Source: Coriobacteriales bacterium
Lineage (GTDB): Bacteria; Actinomycetota; Coriobacteriia; Coriobacteriales; UBA8131
DNA length: 49,040 nucleotides
Assembly (NCBI GenBank): GCA_031264075.1
Contig: JAISEO010000078.1
Coordinates: 1 to 49,040, forward strand
Reading direction: 5' to 3'
Part shown: positions 20,101-28,739 of the stretch, one piece after another
How the letters are laid out: the number at the start of each line of letters is the position of its first letter
Numbering within the stretch: position 1 is the stretch's first letter
Position numbers and translations under genes: made by a program
Notes under the pieces: generated by a model
The model's database searches: none
Seen by the model: the letters and a program-made list of their open reading frames with translations, nothing else
Told to the model about the DNA's origin: nothing

Positions 20101-22145
20101 ACATAGGGATGCACATACCAGCCTACGAGATTTTCTGCCATGTCGAAGATCTTGAAGGTCAGGTTGCCGCCTCCTGAGGGCAGCAGGGCGTCGTGATCGT
20201 CGGTCGTAGTGATGGCAAAGCTGTTACGCCCCACCACGTTATCCACTATCCTGATGCTGGCCTGGGGTATGGCCTTGCAGGTATGCGTACTGCCGGCGTA
20301 CTCGCGCTGAATGTTAAGCCGGTTGCCAAAGCGGTCATAGGCGGTGAAGTAGTAATCAAAGTAGGTGGCGGCAACAAGCCCGCTGGCGGTCTGCAGGCCC
20401 TGAGGCTCTCCGCGTTTCATCCCCTTGAGCGTGGCACCGGTTACGCGCGTCTTGGAAATGCTGTTATTGGCATTGTTGTCATCCTCATCCGGATCCGTGC
20501 TGGCCAGAGCGGGATAGGGATTGGGGTCTGCGTTCTGGTTCCAGAGCCGCATATCAACCCGGTCTACCGCCTCCAGGGTCTCGGGAGAGACCTCGGTGTC
20601 AAAGCTGACCTCATTCAGGGCAATCCGGTTGGAGTAGAGCTGTCCGTTTTCATAGTAGATCTTAAGATCGCCCAACTCACTGAGGTCGCGCGTCCGTACC
20701 TCCTGCGTAAAGAGGTCTACGGTTACTTCCTCGTTGTAGGCGTTGCGGTAGACATAGAACACCTTGACGCTGTACCACTCGCCCGGCGGCAGACTGCCAA
20801 ACCGGAAGTCTCCCGTGCCCGACGCGTACTTGCGGGCATAGAGGGAGGAAGCAGCCAGGGGGTCGTTGTTGGGATGCAGACGGGTGATCTCATAGCGTAC
20901 ACCACTCATGAGGCGGTTTGCGGGATCTACGACCTTCTGCGTGGAGGTGATGTAGTAGACGGTGGAGCCGAGGGGCTCCTCAACCGTGACGACGGGCTCA
21001 ACATAGGCCTGCACCTTGACCGGGCGATCCCACGGCTCATACCGGAAGGTCTGGTCGCCAAAACGCACGTACTGGCGCACACCGTCGGTGTCGATGAACC
21101 AGTATTCGCCATAGATCTCATAGTCGTTGCCGAGTTGCAGCCCCGAGAAGTCCACGTTGATGCTGAAGGTCTGGCGTCCGGTAAACTCGCTTAAGGGCAG
21201 GGTAAAGGAATCGGCATGGTCCAGGCTGATGCCGTTGATATAGACGGTGACGTCCGAGTCTATTGAAGCCAGACGGTCGGAGACATGCAGGCGCGCGCGC
21301 GCAAAGCCCTCGTTGACAAAGGGGCGCATGGCCCCGAGACTCACCTGGGGCACCTCGTAGGGGTTATAGGGAACCGCCGGCAGCACCTCGCTCACGGGGG
21401 TGGGGCGTTCCACCACCGTCGGCGCCTTCTCTTCTTCCTCCTCCGGTACAGCGCGCTCAACCGGATCGGTGAGCAGGCCCAGCTTGCGCAGGAAGTCGTA
21501 GTAGTTCATCTCAAAATCGCCGATGCGGATGGTGCTGTCAGCATCCAGCCCGGTTATCTTCTTATAGAAGAAGCTGCCGCCATACATCTCGTAATAGACC
21601 AGCGTATCCTTGGCAAAGCGCACCACGGAGTTCATGGCAATGTCGGTAGCGTCTCCCCTGCTGGGGCTGATGGTCACATCCATGGCGTTGGCGTACAGGC
21701 CGCCGGAAAGCGCCACGAGAATTATCTCGTTGGGGTCCGAGCGGCTACGGTCGGGATTATAGGCCGCCCCGTTGCTCACAAACTGCCCACGGAAGGTGTC
21801 CAGACGGGTAAAGTCGACATCTACCAGCTTGGCCGCACCGTTTACCATCATCAGCGCCGAGCCGTCGTTGGCAAACACCGGCAGGTCAGGGTTGGGCTTG
21901 GCCTTGTCCGGGCCTATGAACAGATCGCCCGCCAGCTCATACAGCGGACTGAATATGTCAAAATGGCTGGCGTCCACCTGCAGAGCGTTGTCGTCCGCAG
22001 TCTCGGCCTTGAGGTTCTGGGGTACCGTGTTGTCCTGCAGCACGTAGGCGTTAAAGTCCAGCACCCCCACGGGCCTGAACTGATAGAATACCGCAAACAC
22101 TACCACCGCAACCAATACACCCGCCAATATCAGTATCTTCTTCAT
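11163..22145 (-). CDS. 3660-aa double-anchored surface protein with GLUG and FN3-like repeats
   Basis: A giant extracytoplasmic protein. An N-terminal membrane helix (residues about 4-22) follows MKK, and a C-terminal helix (IPALVVVLLAIGVLLVLLF) is followed by RRGKLSRK. Both ends should therefore be cytoplasmic, with about 3600 residues outside. Residues about 30-235 resemble the first domain of the 252-, 566- and 2260-aa proteins. An acidic/Pro linker follows near 240-262. FN3-like strands (LKPETSYRVQVIGDY, LNPKHLFKIEYIASEY) fill the first third. GLUG-type repeats (GGLVGYAADATYISN, GGLIGQLYSGEVQN, GGIVGYLV) lie near 1425-1500, 1838-1960 and 2355-2770, indicating beta-helix fibres. The tail before the last helix is Gly/Ser/Ala-rich. 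The ATG at 22145 has GAGGT upstream. Adhesin or load-bearing fibre; no enzyme motif seen. Confidence 0.85.
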   Translation of the reverse strand: MKKILILAGVLVAVVVFAVFYQFRPVGVLDFNAYVLQDNTVPQNLKAETADDNALQVDASHFDIFSPLYELAGDLFIGPDKAKPNPDLPVFANDGSALMMVNGAAKLVDVDFTRLDTFRGQFVSNGAAYNPDRSRSDPNEIILVALSGGLYANAMDVTISPSRGDATDIAMNSVVRFAKDTLVYYEMYGGSFFYKKITGLDADSTIRIGDFEMNYYDFLRKLGLLTDPVERAVPEEEEEKAPTVVERPTPVSEVLPAVPYNPYEVPQVSLGAMRPFVNEGFARARLHVSDRLASIDSDVTVYINGISLDHADSFTLPLSEFTGRQTFSINVDFSGLQLGNDYEIYGEYWFIDTDGVRQYVRFGDQTFRYEPWDRPVKVQAYVEPVVTVEEPLGSTVYYITSTQKVVDPANRLMSGVRYEITRLHPNNDPLAASSLYARKYASGTGDFRFGSLPPGEWYSVKVFYVYRNAYNEEVTVDLFTQEVRTRDLSELGDLKIYYENGQLYSNRIALNEVSFDTEVSPETLEAVDRVDMRLWNQNADPNPYPALASTDPDEDDNNANNSISKTRVTGATLKGMKRGEPQGLQTASGLVAATYFDYYFTAYDRFGNRLNIQREYAGSTHTCKAIPQASIRIVDNVVGRNSFAITTTDDHDALLPSGGGNLTFKIFDMAENLVGWYVHPYVAGDAKQYDRAVDFPLDGSIEITGLKPETSYRVQVIGDYDIDDKNGPQYEIVLGSVLLRTPSLNSLGDLLLDSALEPLLRDTDPPNPSSSAATIDSVVNTNRTSNNLLELLDSVSIGIYRTEDLSREIVETFTFVRDDIDPTMWDKLLSGDLTLTPAVLAFGSDVPLESKTEYSLDNKAQIRIVEDVYDINVTNSLSGFRTLRKTPVAVLPDGGLMGFTDSLYIFKTFVDDPDEAIVGGRVTVRITDMGELLVPGSDVLAEDPDYTALAPNQTSKIVALETITATTDANRDEVGPVDIILRDLNPKHLFKIEYIASEYNIGFDNSTYRTNVPLLPREDTLVNQPQLGRDEQCYYVRTVDSLSGRLNLVGMDSITGDSERLATSIEAAINDNGNDLENNHSYTLRFYKRPGYGEYQLDEKNFPANGEVPAGERREVLPDLGNTPPLQYEGLRTTDALDYYYEYRVELWVLINDNTSWIMLDQLEFDTNGPMILLGVNYAQQYYNDAGSNHYNPTLAETYTPAEDLRLLEPSPNESAFQSNLPVWAPIDLESGLKQGGCEARYLVIADLNYNQNYNSNWSGSGREFRGTLDFQGHSLDMTYITQPYSTNPMRRFMESVGPRGVIKNMVYNLNFSGVDPTTRNGMIASNSGRLTNIQANVLSWSVCYNYDAGVIADYNNTTGIIEGFAVNLLDDISVRSHFGAVSYSNAGIIRDGYVYSENGKKIRVPVVSGAEEQSFTSQYIGGIAGNNSATGRIYSVFSLIDIDVIVNSNGATNRGTNAATIGAVLGRNDNGQVSDSYSSGVTAQGSQGGKVLFDGILLGARNQGPAIGSTAVATRTQAYYYLREENTTYTTVGNSKLGLDSLRDYIWQRDLLGSAFNAEKMVSGGFYPQLVWPYCMPKQPYLPMPDYTSASSVALSSVMVEQQYEDYAIVLATFRNPMYYIIRTISFDGIGKVESLGEQTNVSETEISYKRFKVSSPSQFKSSYQSLSFTYVPINSSTAQTIYDATKWLNAEFFMKITSADEWVAQLNAGTRNLSANYRLKANIDLSQRAVSDIYVGTDSQPFTGRLDGGIYDENYELIGTHEIILPEMENMAAYNGFIVPALGGTISNLLVKKMRITSSSTVANDYSSVAFVGRTVSGAKLDNVHIADAYLKSYYLAAGLVGVARYATITNCSVNNIEIEDADISFYSGGLVGYAADATYISNCYVAGLKTTLSYSTTATGVGGLIGQLYSGEVQNVYAEGSIESLQNAYIGGIIGVMNGAQIVQHFWANVDIMSSSNGVGGVFGSTGGTAPVNLVPMSGLVVGNVSSSLEYANSNQQRPVRRFIGNAGGSSSGTEGAIPDAFAWDTQLVNGKLYDKNAPSTDTAETDGTRLLTLDDLKNRQTWMMQIGFGNGFEYNAVSDGTSTLAMSGGIANEYLPLLLSTTGTLLPYQSPVLLGLPDYRVDVLDTAYTSAGGLGSRYMTQLRVYHTAGMGPNIKGVKVEYMNIIPGMDPQVYGKTYEQHFSFAYEDDETTKIDFTFWDAAIEGYSGEELARYVDSYRITALVVDDNYREIPIQGQIVFNSPNPVPSLSIADINAWQNAMAVHGYTAENFTLSGPIDFEKLSDENPADIRTELVINRLNGTASNTAALKNLRLNFSNGGRSLIKMIRGGINNVDFENVSITTTGGSYNGVIGMLQGDASNIDVKNFKLSAGGGSYNGLIGWMKGRISNITLEGLNIRATGTYTGGFVGYGLDTIITNAKVNVPAGTWPGENETQDGNYDGLVDGTHTSNPNFVRGGSQVGAIAGYLERGYITGGVGSYITVYGSSTYTGSLVGRSTGSQNTSGVNSNNQVSHVTVYGASSYTGGIFGFAERLSGTNFNIGSGAISVSDITVIGRGERVGGISGGNGNYHYYLLVNNAKVFGPSYVGGAVGVYGYGYYAYVRNSVISSIYDDLYTTHTGLAKVSGTANYMGGITGDGRVSNSGVVDCTIGSTTTSYVGGITGIHNSNSESRVRLYSKNCTIYGNNHVGGIFGRNQYRAMAYCISDATINATGNYVGGIVGYLVSSQPLYGSNTGRVVCSIFSGKVTGANWVGGIVGYTGGNVTLGANYETGGELYPLISGAIRGNNMMNGACHMLGSVTATTGPNADLVWNLGPGYTSDRQELDKDGVWTGVMLHPILPIFNRVLGSSTLTIASTTTDATTLAQTNKTTATGVYEKAMYYNGSGDIGQQTNPSADDYRVPFYNFASSGGTMDYPKRDNATIVGNTYDPINRSPAWNALSGTLVYNSNHYRLAWDTPGTTNYTVPRLNWIFRFGQNYDNSGYYSATRDYGDYTFYYGRVGATGNSFANNYLPYPLRDTLQSPFSEGNGSGIPGATNSSNAYVPSAYPNGPATNSNLTSTAIGIAAFGGGFRIPDYVPNGMGTMSLGFSAIVEGEATVDAYAVGADQFNLEFPSVEPYTSFVILPGTLADYQDAGEAAQAAQAEGDAVSIGDAASAASGAEDEGAAGSGTASAGSDEPRELNYSNEDVLFSAEQDARTYTFTYDFATPLTVLVEQEGTLTSFEIDPVGMRRSVMVEGTTLYHVTASGVQSSANGLLPGTYLHLQNGEALAEGGVVYNLETGTIARHVGELALAEASPVPLFTGSTGGVDVQTFKSYTVVGGGTVQPMRILVRDDTLFPVDPELPVVADAVLAGQSGEESYLSFLDSEGTIVDTQAALAYPENFSASDVAEMSNNLRTSEPLVMVRYSNGKVVAFNYLSGSALELSDAAGDENFADYTSRFFSEKVVSRLAGLATGYRDLTAFKAAVEEGMLAEGHIGPNLGTPVSPDSGAEANELPIVDGEVLEPVDGATGGGTAMGNEGTASGGDDADDSAAVAGGSSPTGSGGGDVAGTGAGFASGDLAKPTTTRTVAMFNFASGLYELYDRDALLNGSESEPMATMDSENLLEVELLTNEEANSAAANDPLGSMLRSGIPALVVVLLAIGVLLVLLFVRRGKLSRK

Positions 22146-22221
22146 AACGCTACCTCACTTTGCCTTCGTACCCTGAACTTCCTGTCTGTACCATGCATTT
22201 CTAACCCCTTCAGACTCCTCT

Positions 22222-22980
22222 TCATTGGGCCACCTCCAGAATAGAAGGTGTCGTAAAGAGCAAGTACTGCCCGCCACTGGCCTGCAGTATATCGTTGCTC
22301 ATATCAATCATATAGTCTTCTGCCAGTGCCTGAACCTGCACAGCACCTATCTGCTGCACGACGGGCTCTCCCTCGTAGGGGTAGAGTTCCAGTCGCTGCC
22401 CGGCCACGGCTATGGCATACGAGAAAGGCGGCAGGTCGTAGCTCTGCCCTCCAAAGACGATGTTGACGGCGTCCAGAAACACGTAGACGCTCTGACCGTC
22501 AAAGAAAAATCCTTCGCTCAAGCCCACCTCGCGGTTGTCGATTACCGCTGTATAGCTGCCCTCTCCGTTGCTGCGCACCTGGGTGTAGAAGCCCGTGCGC
22601 ACGGGCGTGAGGCCCTCGGAGGGCGTAACGACGCTCATCATCGCCGGCAGAAACATCCAATCCTCATCCTGCCAGTACAGCGGCGCGGTGGCTCCCGAAC
22701 GCGGGTCGGTAAGCTCATGGGTTTCGCCGTTGTTCTGGAGCGAAAAGCTCACGAGGTTACTGTCCTCCGACCTGAATACGCGGGACTCACCCTCGAGGTC
22801 TACCCTGACACCGGTGTTGTGGTAGTAGAGCGGCTCCGTAAAGGTGTAGGTGCCTATCTGCATGACCAGGTAGATGACCACCACGATGATGACCACGAAC
22901 ACCGCCAGCAGACCGAGCGTAAAGACGGGATGCGCTGGCTTGAAGCTGCGTTTGCCCAGGCGTTTGAGAGTATCAGCCAT
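22222..22980 (-). CDS. Single-pass membrane protein sharing the locus N-terminal domain
   Basis: A 252-aa protein with a short basic cytoplasmic tail (KRLGKRSFK), one membrane helix (about residues 20-43: LGLLAVFVVIIVVVIYLVMQ) and a beta-rich external domain of about 200 residues. That domain (SVYVFLDAVNIVFGG, then AIAVAGQRLELYPYEGEP) reads like the first domain of the 566-, 2260- and 3660-aa proteins. This gene would be the stand-alone form. The ATG at 22980 overlaps the end of the upstream membrane-protein gene by 8 bases, and GGGAGG precedes it. I know no characterised homologue; a shared adaptor or stator-type subunit is a guess. Confidence 0.75.
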   Translation of the reverse strand: MADTLKRLGKRSFKPAHPVFTLGLLAVFVVIIVVVIYLVMQIGTYTFTEPLYYHNTGVRVDLEGESRVFRSEDSNLVSFSLQNNGETHELTDPRSGATAPLYWQDEDWMFLPAMMSVVTPSEGLTPVRTGFYTQVRSNGEGSYTAVIDNREVGLSEGFFFDGQSVYVFLDAVNIVFGGQSYDLPPFSYAIAVAGQRLELYPYEGEPVVQQIGAVQVQALAEDYMIDMSNDILQASGGQYLLFTTPSILEVAQ

Positions 22981-23611
22981 GCTGCCCTCCCGCTACAACC
23001 TGCTCCTCTACAATCTGCTCCAGAGCGAGCTGCTCGGCCGCACTCTGCTCGGCAGCAGCCTGCTTTTTTGCAGCGGCCCTGCGCGAGACGCGTGGCCCCA
23101 CCTGCTTGAACTCCAGCATGTCGGAGACGTCCTTGCAGTAGAAATATGCCACGTACATGGTGACGAACAGGGCAAGCAGCATGCAGACCGCCCCTATCAT
23201 CAGATCGCCGGAAACATCGTAGTAATACCCGGTGAGCAGATTGCTCACCACCATGGCCACAAAAACAACGGCCGTGTTGAGAACGTCGATGATAAAGCGC
23301 CGCACACGAAAGAGCAGCGCGTTATAAGCCACGAAAAGCGCGATATAAAAGGCGATGTGGCTGGTCTGAAGCACTATCCAGAAAAACATCACGGAGGCAA
23401 CAAAGAGCACGCGCACCATACCCACCGACAGCCAGAGCTGCTCGCGCACGCTGAGGTTGTAGAAGATGCCCACGTACCTCAGGCGCTTCTGCGTCCAGTT
23501 GATATCCGCAGTGAGCGAAAGACAGACAAAGAGCAGCAGCAGGCCCACGGGTACGGCCAGCACCACGAGCCAGAAGAAGTCGAGATATCCCTGTAGGAGA
23601 GCCTCAGACAT
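22973..23611 (-). CDS. Multi-pass membrane protein of the ATPase-like locus
   Basis: A 212-aa protein with about five hydrophobic segments (near residues 9-33, 65-82, 85-100, 112-127, 136-158) and a helical Ala/Gln/Glu-rich cytoplasmic tail from about 170. It follows the epsilon-like gene, overlapping it by 8 bases, and overlaps the next gene by 8. It occupies a place no canonical atp gene has. The conserved a-subunit helix with the essential Arg is not recognisable, so I do not call it an a subunit. Its job could be to hold the c-like ring or to connect it with the surface proteins. The ATG at 23611 follows GGGAG. Confidence 0.72.
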   Translation of the reverse strand: MSEALLQGYLDFFWLVVLAVPVGLLLLFVCLSLTADINWTQKRLRYVGIFYNLSVREQLWLSVGMVRVLFVASVMFFWIVLQTSHIAFYIALFVAYNALLFRVRRFIIDVLNTAVVFVAMVVSNLLTGYYYDVSGDLMIGAVCMLLALFVTMYVAYFYCKDVSDMLEFKQVGPRVSRRAAAKKQAAAEQSAAEQLALEQIVEEQVVAGGQHG

Positions 23612-24011
23612 TAACCGGCTCCCGTTCTTCAGAGGACTCTGCCGGGGCGGCAGTACGCTCCCGGGGCTTTTCTGAGTAGGTCTGATGCGTATCCTTGAGC
23701 AGCAGGAAGAAAACGTTGTGGTCGTGGCAGAAAAAGCCGCGCACGCCCTCCAGCGTATGCACGAACTCCTTGCCGATAAAGTCCACCTCGCCGTCTATCT
23801 CGCCGATGATGGGCATGTAGTCCTCCATTATCAGCAGATTGGTATCGCGCGAGCGCACCCGCACGATGCTGATATTGCTGTAGACCTGCAGACCATCCCT
23901 GAAGCTCGAGACCTGGGCCTGAATGCGACCACTGCTACGACTGGAGTACTCGTCCAGCTGAGCACTGAGCCCCAGATCCCTGTGCTGTGTTCTGTTTTTG
24001 CTGTCTGCCAT
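23604..24011 (-). CDS. F1 epsilon-like subunit
   Basis: A 135-aa protein in the epsilon position, 11 bases after the beta-like gene. Residues about 30-105 fit the epsilon N-terminal beta-sandwich. Blocks include LLIMEDYMPIIGEIDG (compare the canonical GHAPLLGxLxPG) and EGVRGFFCHDHNVFFLLL (compare the AVSGGFVEV block). In true epsilon the sandwich is followed by a two-helix domain that brakes the motor. Here the C-terminus is a short polar tail (PRERTAAPAESSEEREP), so that regulatory domain is absent or unrecognisable. There is also an N-terminal extension of about 25 polar residues. The ATG at 24011 has AGGAG eight bases upstream. Confidence 0.7.
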   Translation of the reverse strand: MADSKNRTQHRDLGLSAQLDEYSSRSSGRIQAQVSSFRDGLQVYSNISIVRVRSRDTNLLIMEDYMPIIGEIDGEVDFIGKEFVHTLEGVRGFFCHDHNVFFLLLKDTHQTYSEKPRERTAAPAESSEEREPVNV

Positions 24012-24022
24012 GCCTGCCTCTC

Positions 24023-26222
<2,200 letters not shown>

Positions 26223-26226
<4 letters not shown>

Positions 26227-27554
26227 ACCGTCATTTCTTCGAAGCGGGTGCGAATTTCGGTGGGGGCGAGCGGTGAGAACTTGTACTGGTTCATCTTCTC
26301 CAGCAGGATGCGCCCACGGATTATCTGGTTGCGCATGTCCTCACTCATCTCGTCGATGTTGGCGAGCTCGAAGACCTCGCGGGTCTCGAGGAAGCTCAGC
26401 AGCTCACGACGGATGTCGGCACCCATCTGGCGCAGCAGATCCTCCTGCACCTGGCCACCAAGGCGCGAGACCGAGAGGCCAAAGTTAACGGCCGGCTTCT
26501 GCCCCTGCTCAAAGGCCTTGGCGCTGAGCACGAGCTGGCCGTCGGTGATGGAGATGATATTGGTGGTGATGTAGTCGGTGATGTCGCCGCCGCGCGTCTC
26601 GACGATGGGCAGTATGGTGATGGAACCGCCGTTGTGGTACTGGCAGCCCTGCTCCAGGAGGCTCGCATGGGTAAAGAACACATCCGGTGGATAGGCGTCG
26701 CGTCCGGGCACCTTGTCGGCGAGGAGTGATATCTCACGATAGATGTTGGCGTGCAGGGTGAGATCGTCTATGACGACGAGCACGTCTTTGCCCTCCTGCA
26801 TGAAGCGGTTGGCAATCGTAAGCCCCACGGCGGGCGTGCGGTAGAGTGCCGGTGCGCCGTCGTCCTGAAACGCCGTGAGTATGAGCGTGTAGGGCATGGC
26901 GCCACGCTGGAGGAGGTCGGAGTAGATCTCCTTGACGGTTTTCTTGGTCTTGCCCAGGGCCACATAGATACAGACGGTGTCGGTGCCGCGCTGGTTGACG
27001 ATGGCATCGAGGCCTATCTGGGTCTTGCCGGTTTTCTTGTCGCCGAGTATCAGTTGGCGCTGGCCCCGGCCGATGGGATACAGCAGGTCCACAACGGCCA
27101 GGCCGGTGTAAAGCGGGCGTGAAACCGTCGTGCGATCCATGATGGGAATGGGCTCCACCACCGCACCCACGGGCTCTCTGTCCTTGAAGATGGAGCCAGC
27201 TATCTTGTCCTCGGCAAACATGTCCACGACATGCCCCAGAGAACTCGGGCTGAAGTAGGCACCAAAGGGCTGCTTGGTGGCCGTGACTTCATCACCGACG
27301 AAGATGGGGCTCAGCACGCGCACGAGTTCTACGGTTACCTGGTTGCGGCCGATGCGGCTCACGTAGCCCTCGGCCTTGTCTCCGACTACCACGCGCTCAA
27401 AAAAGCCGACATCTTCCAGGCCGCTGACCTCGATGATGTAGTTGCGGATACGGGCAATCCGCCCCATGCCGTAGACATTCTCCTCGGTCTTGATGGCGGC
27501 TATTTTCTCCTTGATGGAGTCACTGAGTTTCGTGCTGGGTTCATCCATACTCAT
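26223..27554 (-). CDS. F1 alpha-like subunit, C-terminally shortened
   Basis: A 443-aa alpha-like subunit. The P-loop is GDKKTGKT (171-178; canonical GDRQTGKT). PGRDAYPPDVFFTHASLLE, ISITDGQ and SVSRLGG follow; the last contains the Arg finger (Arg364) that completes the beta catalytic site. The family is normally about 500-510 aa. This one lacks roughly 65 residues at the C-terminus (it ends soon after the block matching KQKQYAPMS) and is shortened at the N-terminus, which in ATP synthase docks delta. Start ATG at 27554 overlaps the b-delta-like stop as ATGA, with GGGAG upstream. Retention of the Arg finger beside an intact beta argues for an active ATPase hexamer. Confidence 0.9.
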
Positions 27555-28339
27555 CCAACAATCTCCCTGTTTCGTATCGAATAGTCAAACTTCCTGCCTT
27601 TGGAGAGCAGATAGATGCCCTCGCAGATGCTGTCATCACGCTGGGTGACGATGCGATCATCCACATAAGCAAAGTCCTCACCCGCGTTGCCGGTAAAGAC
27701 CACCACGGTGTCGCCGTGGGCAAAGACGTAGTCCTTGAGCCAGAACAGAAAGCGGTAGCTCTGAAACTCGTCCACGCTGTTCTGGTACAGTCGCATGAGC
27801 TCCAGCTGGGCGGGCGCGAGCATCTCGTCGAGGATGGCGAGTTGCGCCTCGGACGACAGCGTAGAGAGCTCATAGGCACTGTCCAGCGTGAGGTCGTCCA
27901 GTATGCTCTGGGCGCTCCTCGCGCGCGCGGCCTCAACGCTGCTCGCTGTGCTGGATTCCGCGGCCAGCTGGGTGAGACTGTGCTGTACGCAGGCCTCCGC
28001 GTCTATCTGAAAATTGTCGCGGATGACGCGGTACTCGTTCGCAAAGCCGTTGTCGGTGTAGAGCCCCTGCTTGATTTCGAGGTAATCCGGTGCCTGCTCA
28101 TGCTGGGCAAACGAAACCGCGGTCTGTTTGGTCTGCGCTACCTGCACGGCGGCTATCTCATCCTGCAGCATCTGGAGCTGTTCCTGCTTCTTGCTGATGA
28201 GGTCGTCAAAGACCCCCGCCTGCCGGAGCACGTTCATCTGTGCGAACTTGCCCAGACGCGTCGTGATACCGCGAAATATCAGGAAGAAGAAGGCGTTAAG
28301 CCCTACGAGCACTACTATGACGGCAATAAAGAACTCCAC
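27551..28339 (-). CDS. Peripheral-stalk protein, probable b-delta fusion
   Basis: A 262-aa protein in the place of atpF-atpH. The N-terminal membrane helix (IAVIVVLVGLNAFFFLIF) and following coiled coil (DLISKKQEQLQMLQDEIAAV) are b-like. The C-terminal part (from about residue 150) ends with a block DDSICEGIYLLSKGRKFDYS, resembling the delta/OSCP ending xxIxGGxxIxxGxxxxDxSI. The most economical reading is a fused b-delta stalk; fused b-delta proteins are known in mycobacterial ATP synthases. GTG start at 28339 with AAAGG upstream, 14 bases after the c-like gene. The fusion call rests on short motifs and gene order only. Confidence 0.65.
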   Translation of the reverse strand: MEFFIAVIVVLVGLNAFFFLIFRGITTRLGKFAQMNVLRQAGVFDDLISKKQEQLQMLQDEIAAVQVAQTKQTAVSFAQHEQAPDYLEIKQGLYTDNGFANEYRVIRDNFQIDAEACVQHSLTQLAAESSTASSVEAARARSAQSILDDLTLDSAYELSTLSSEAQLAILDEMLAPAQLELMRLYQNSVDEFQSYRFLFWLKDYVFAHGDTVVVFTGNAGEDFAYVDDRIVTQRDDSICEGIYLLSKGRKFDYSIRNREIVG

Positions 28340-28353
28340 GTGTGTACCTTTGC

Positions 28354-28647
<294 letters not shown>

Positions 28648-28668
28648 TTAGCTTACATTCCTACTTGC

Positions 28669-28697
28669 ACCACCCCAGCCGGGAGTGGCTGAGGTGG
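28669..28697 (-). other. Intra-operon hairpin upstream of the c-like gene
   Basis: An inverted repeat in the 125-bp gap: CCACCCCAGCC (28670-28680) pairs with GGCTGAGGTGG (28687-28697), 10 of 11 pairs, loop of six. There is no T-run on the minus strand, so it is more likely a processing or stabilising stem than a terminator. It separates the long surface-protein part of the message from the ATPase part. Confidence 0.5.
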
Positions 28698-28739
28698 GGT
28701 TGACCGTAGTACTGCGAGCTCGGCGAGGCGTTTTGTGCC

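Noticed and set aside
22973-23611. Calling the multi-pass protein an ATP synthase a subunit
   Set aside because: Helix count is similar but no conserved Arg helix motif is visible and its position is wrong.
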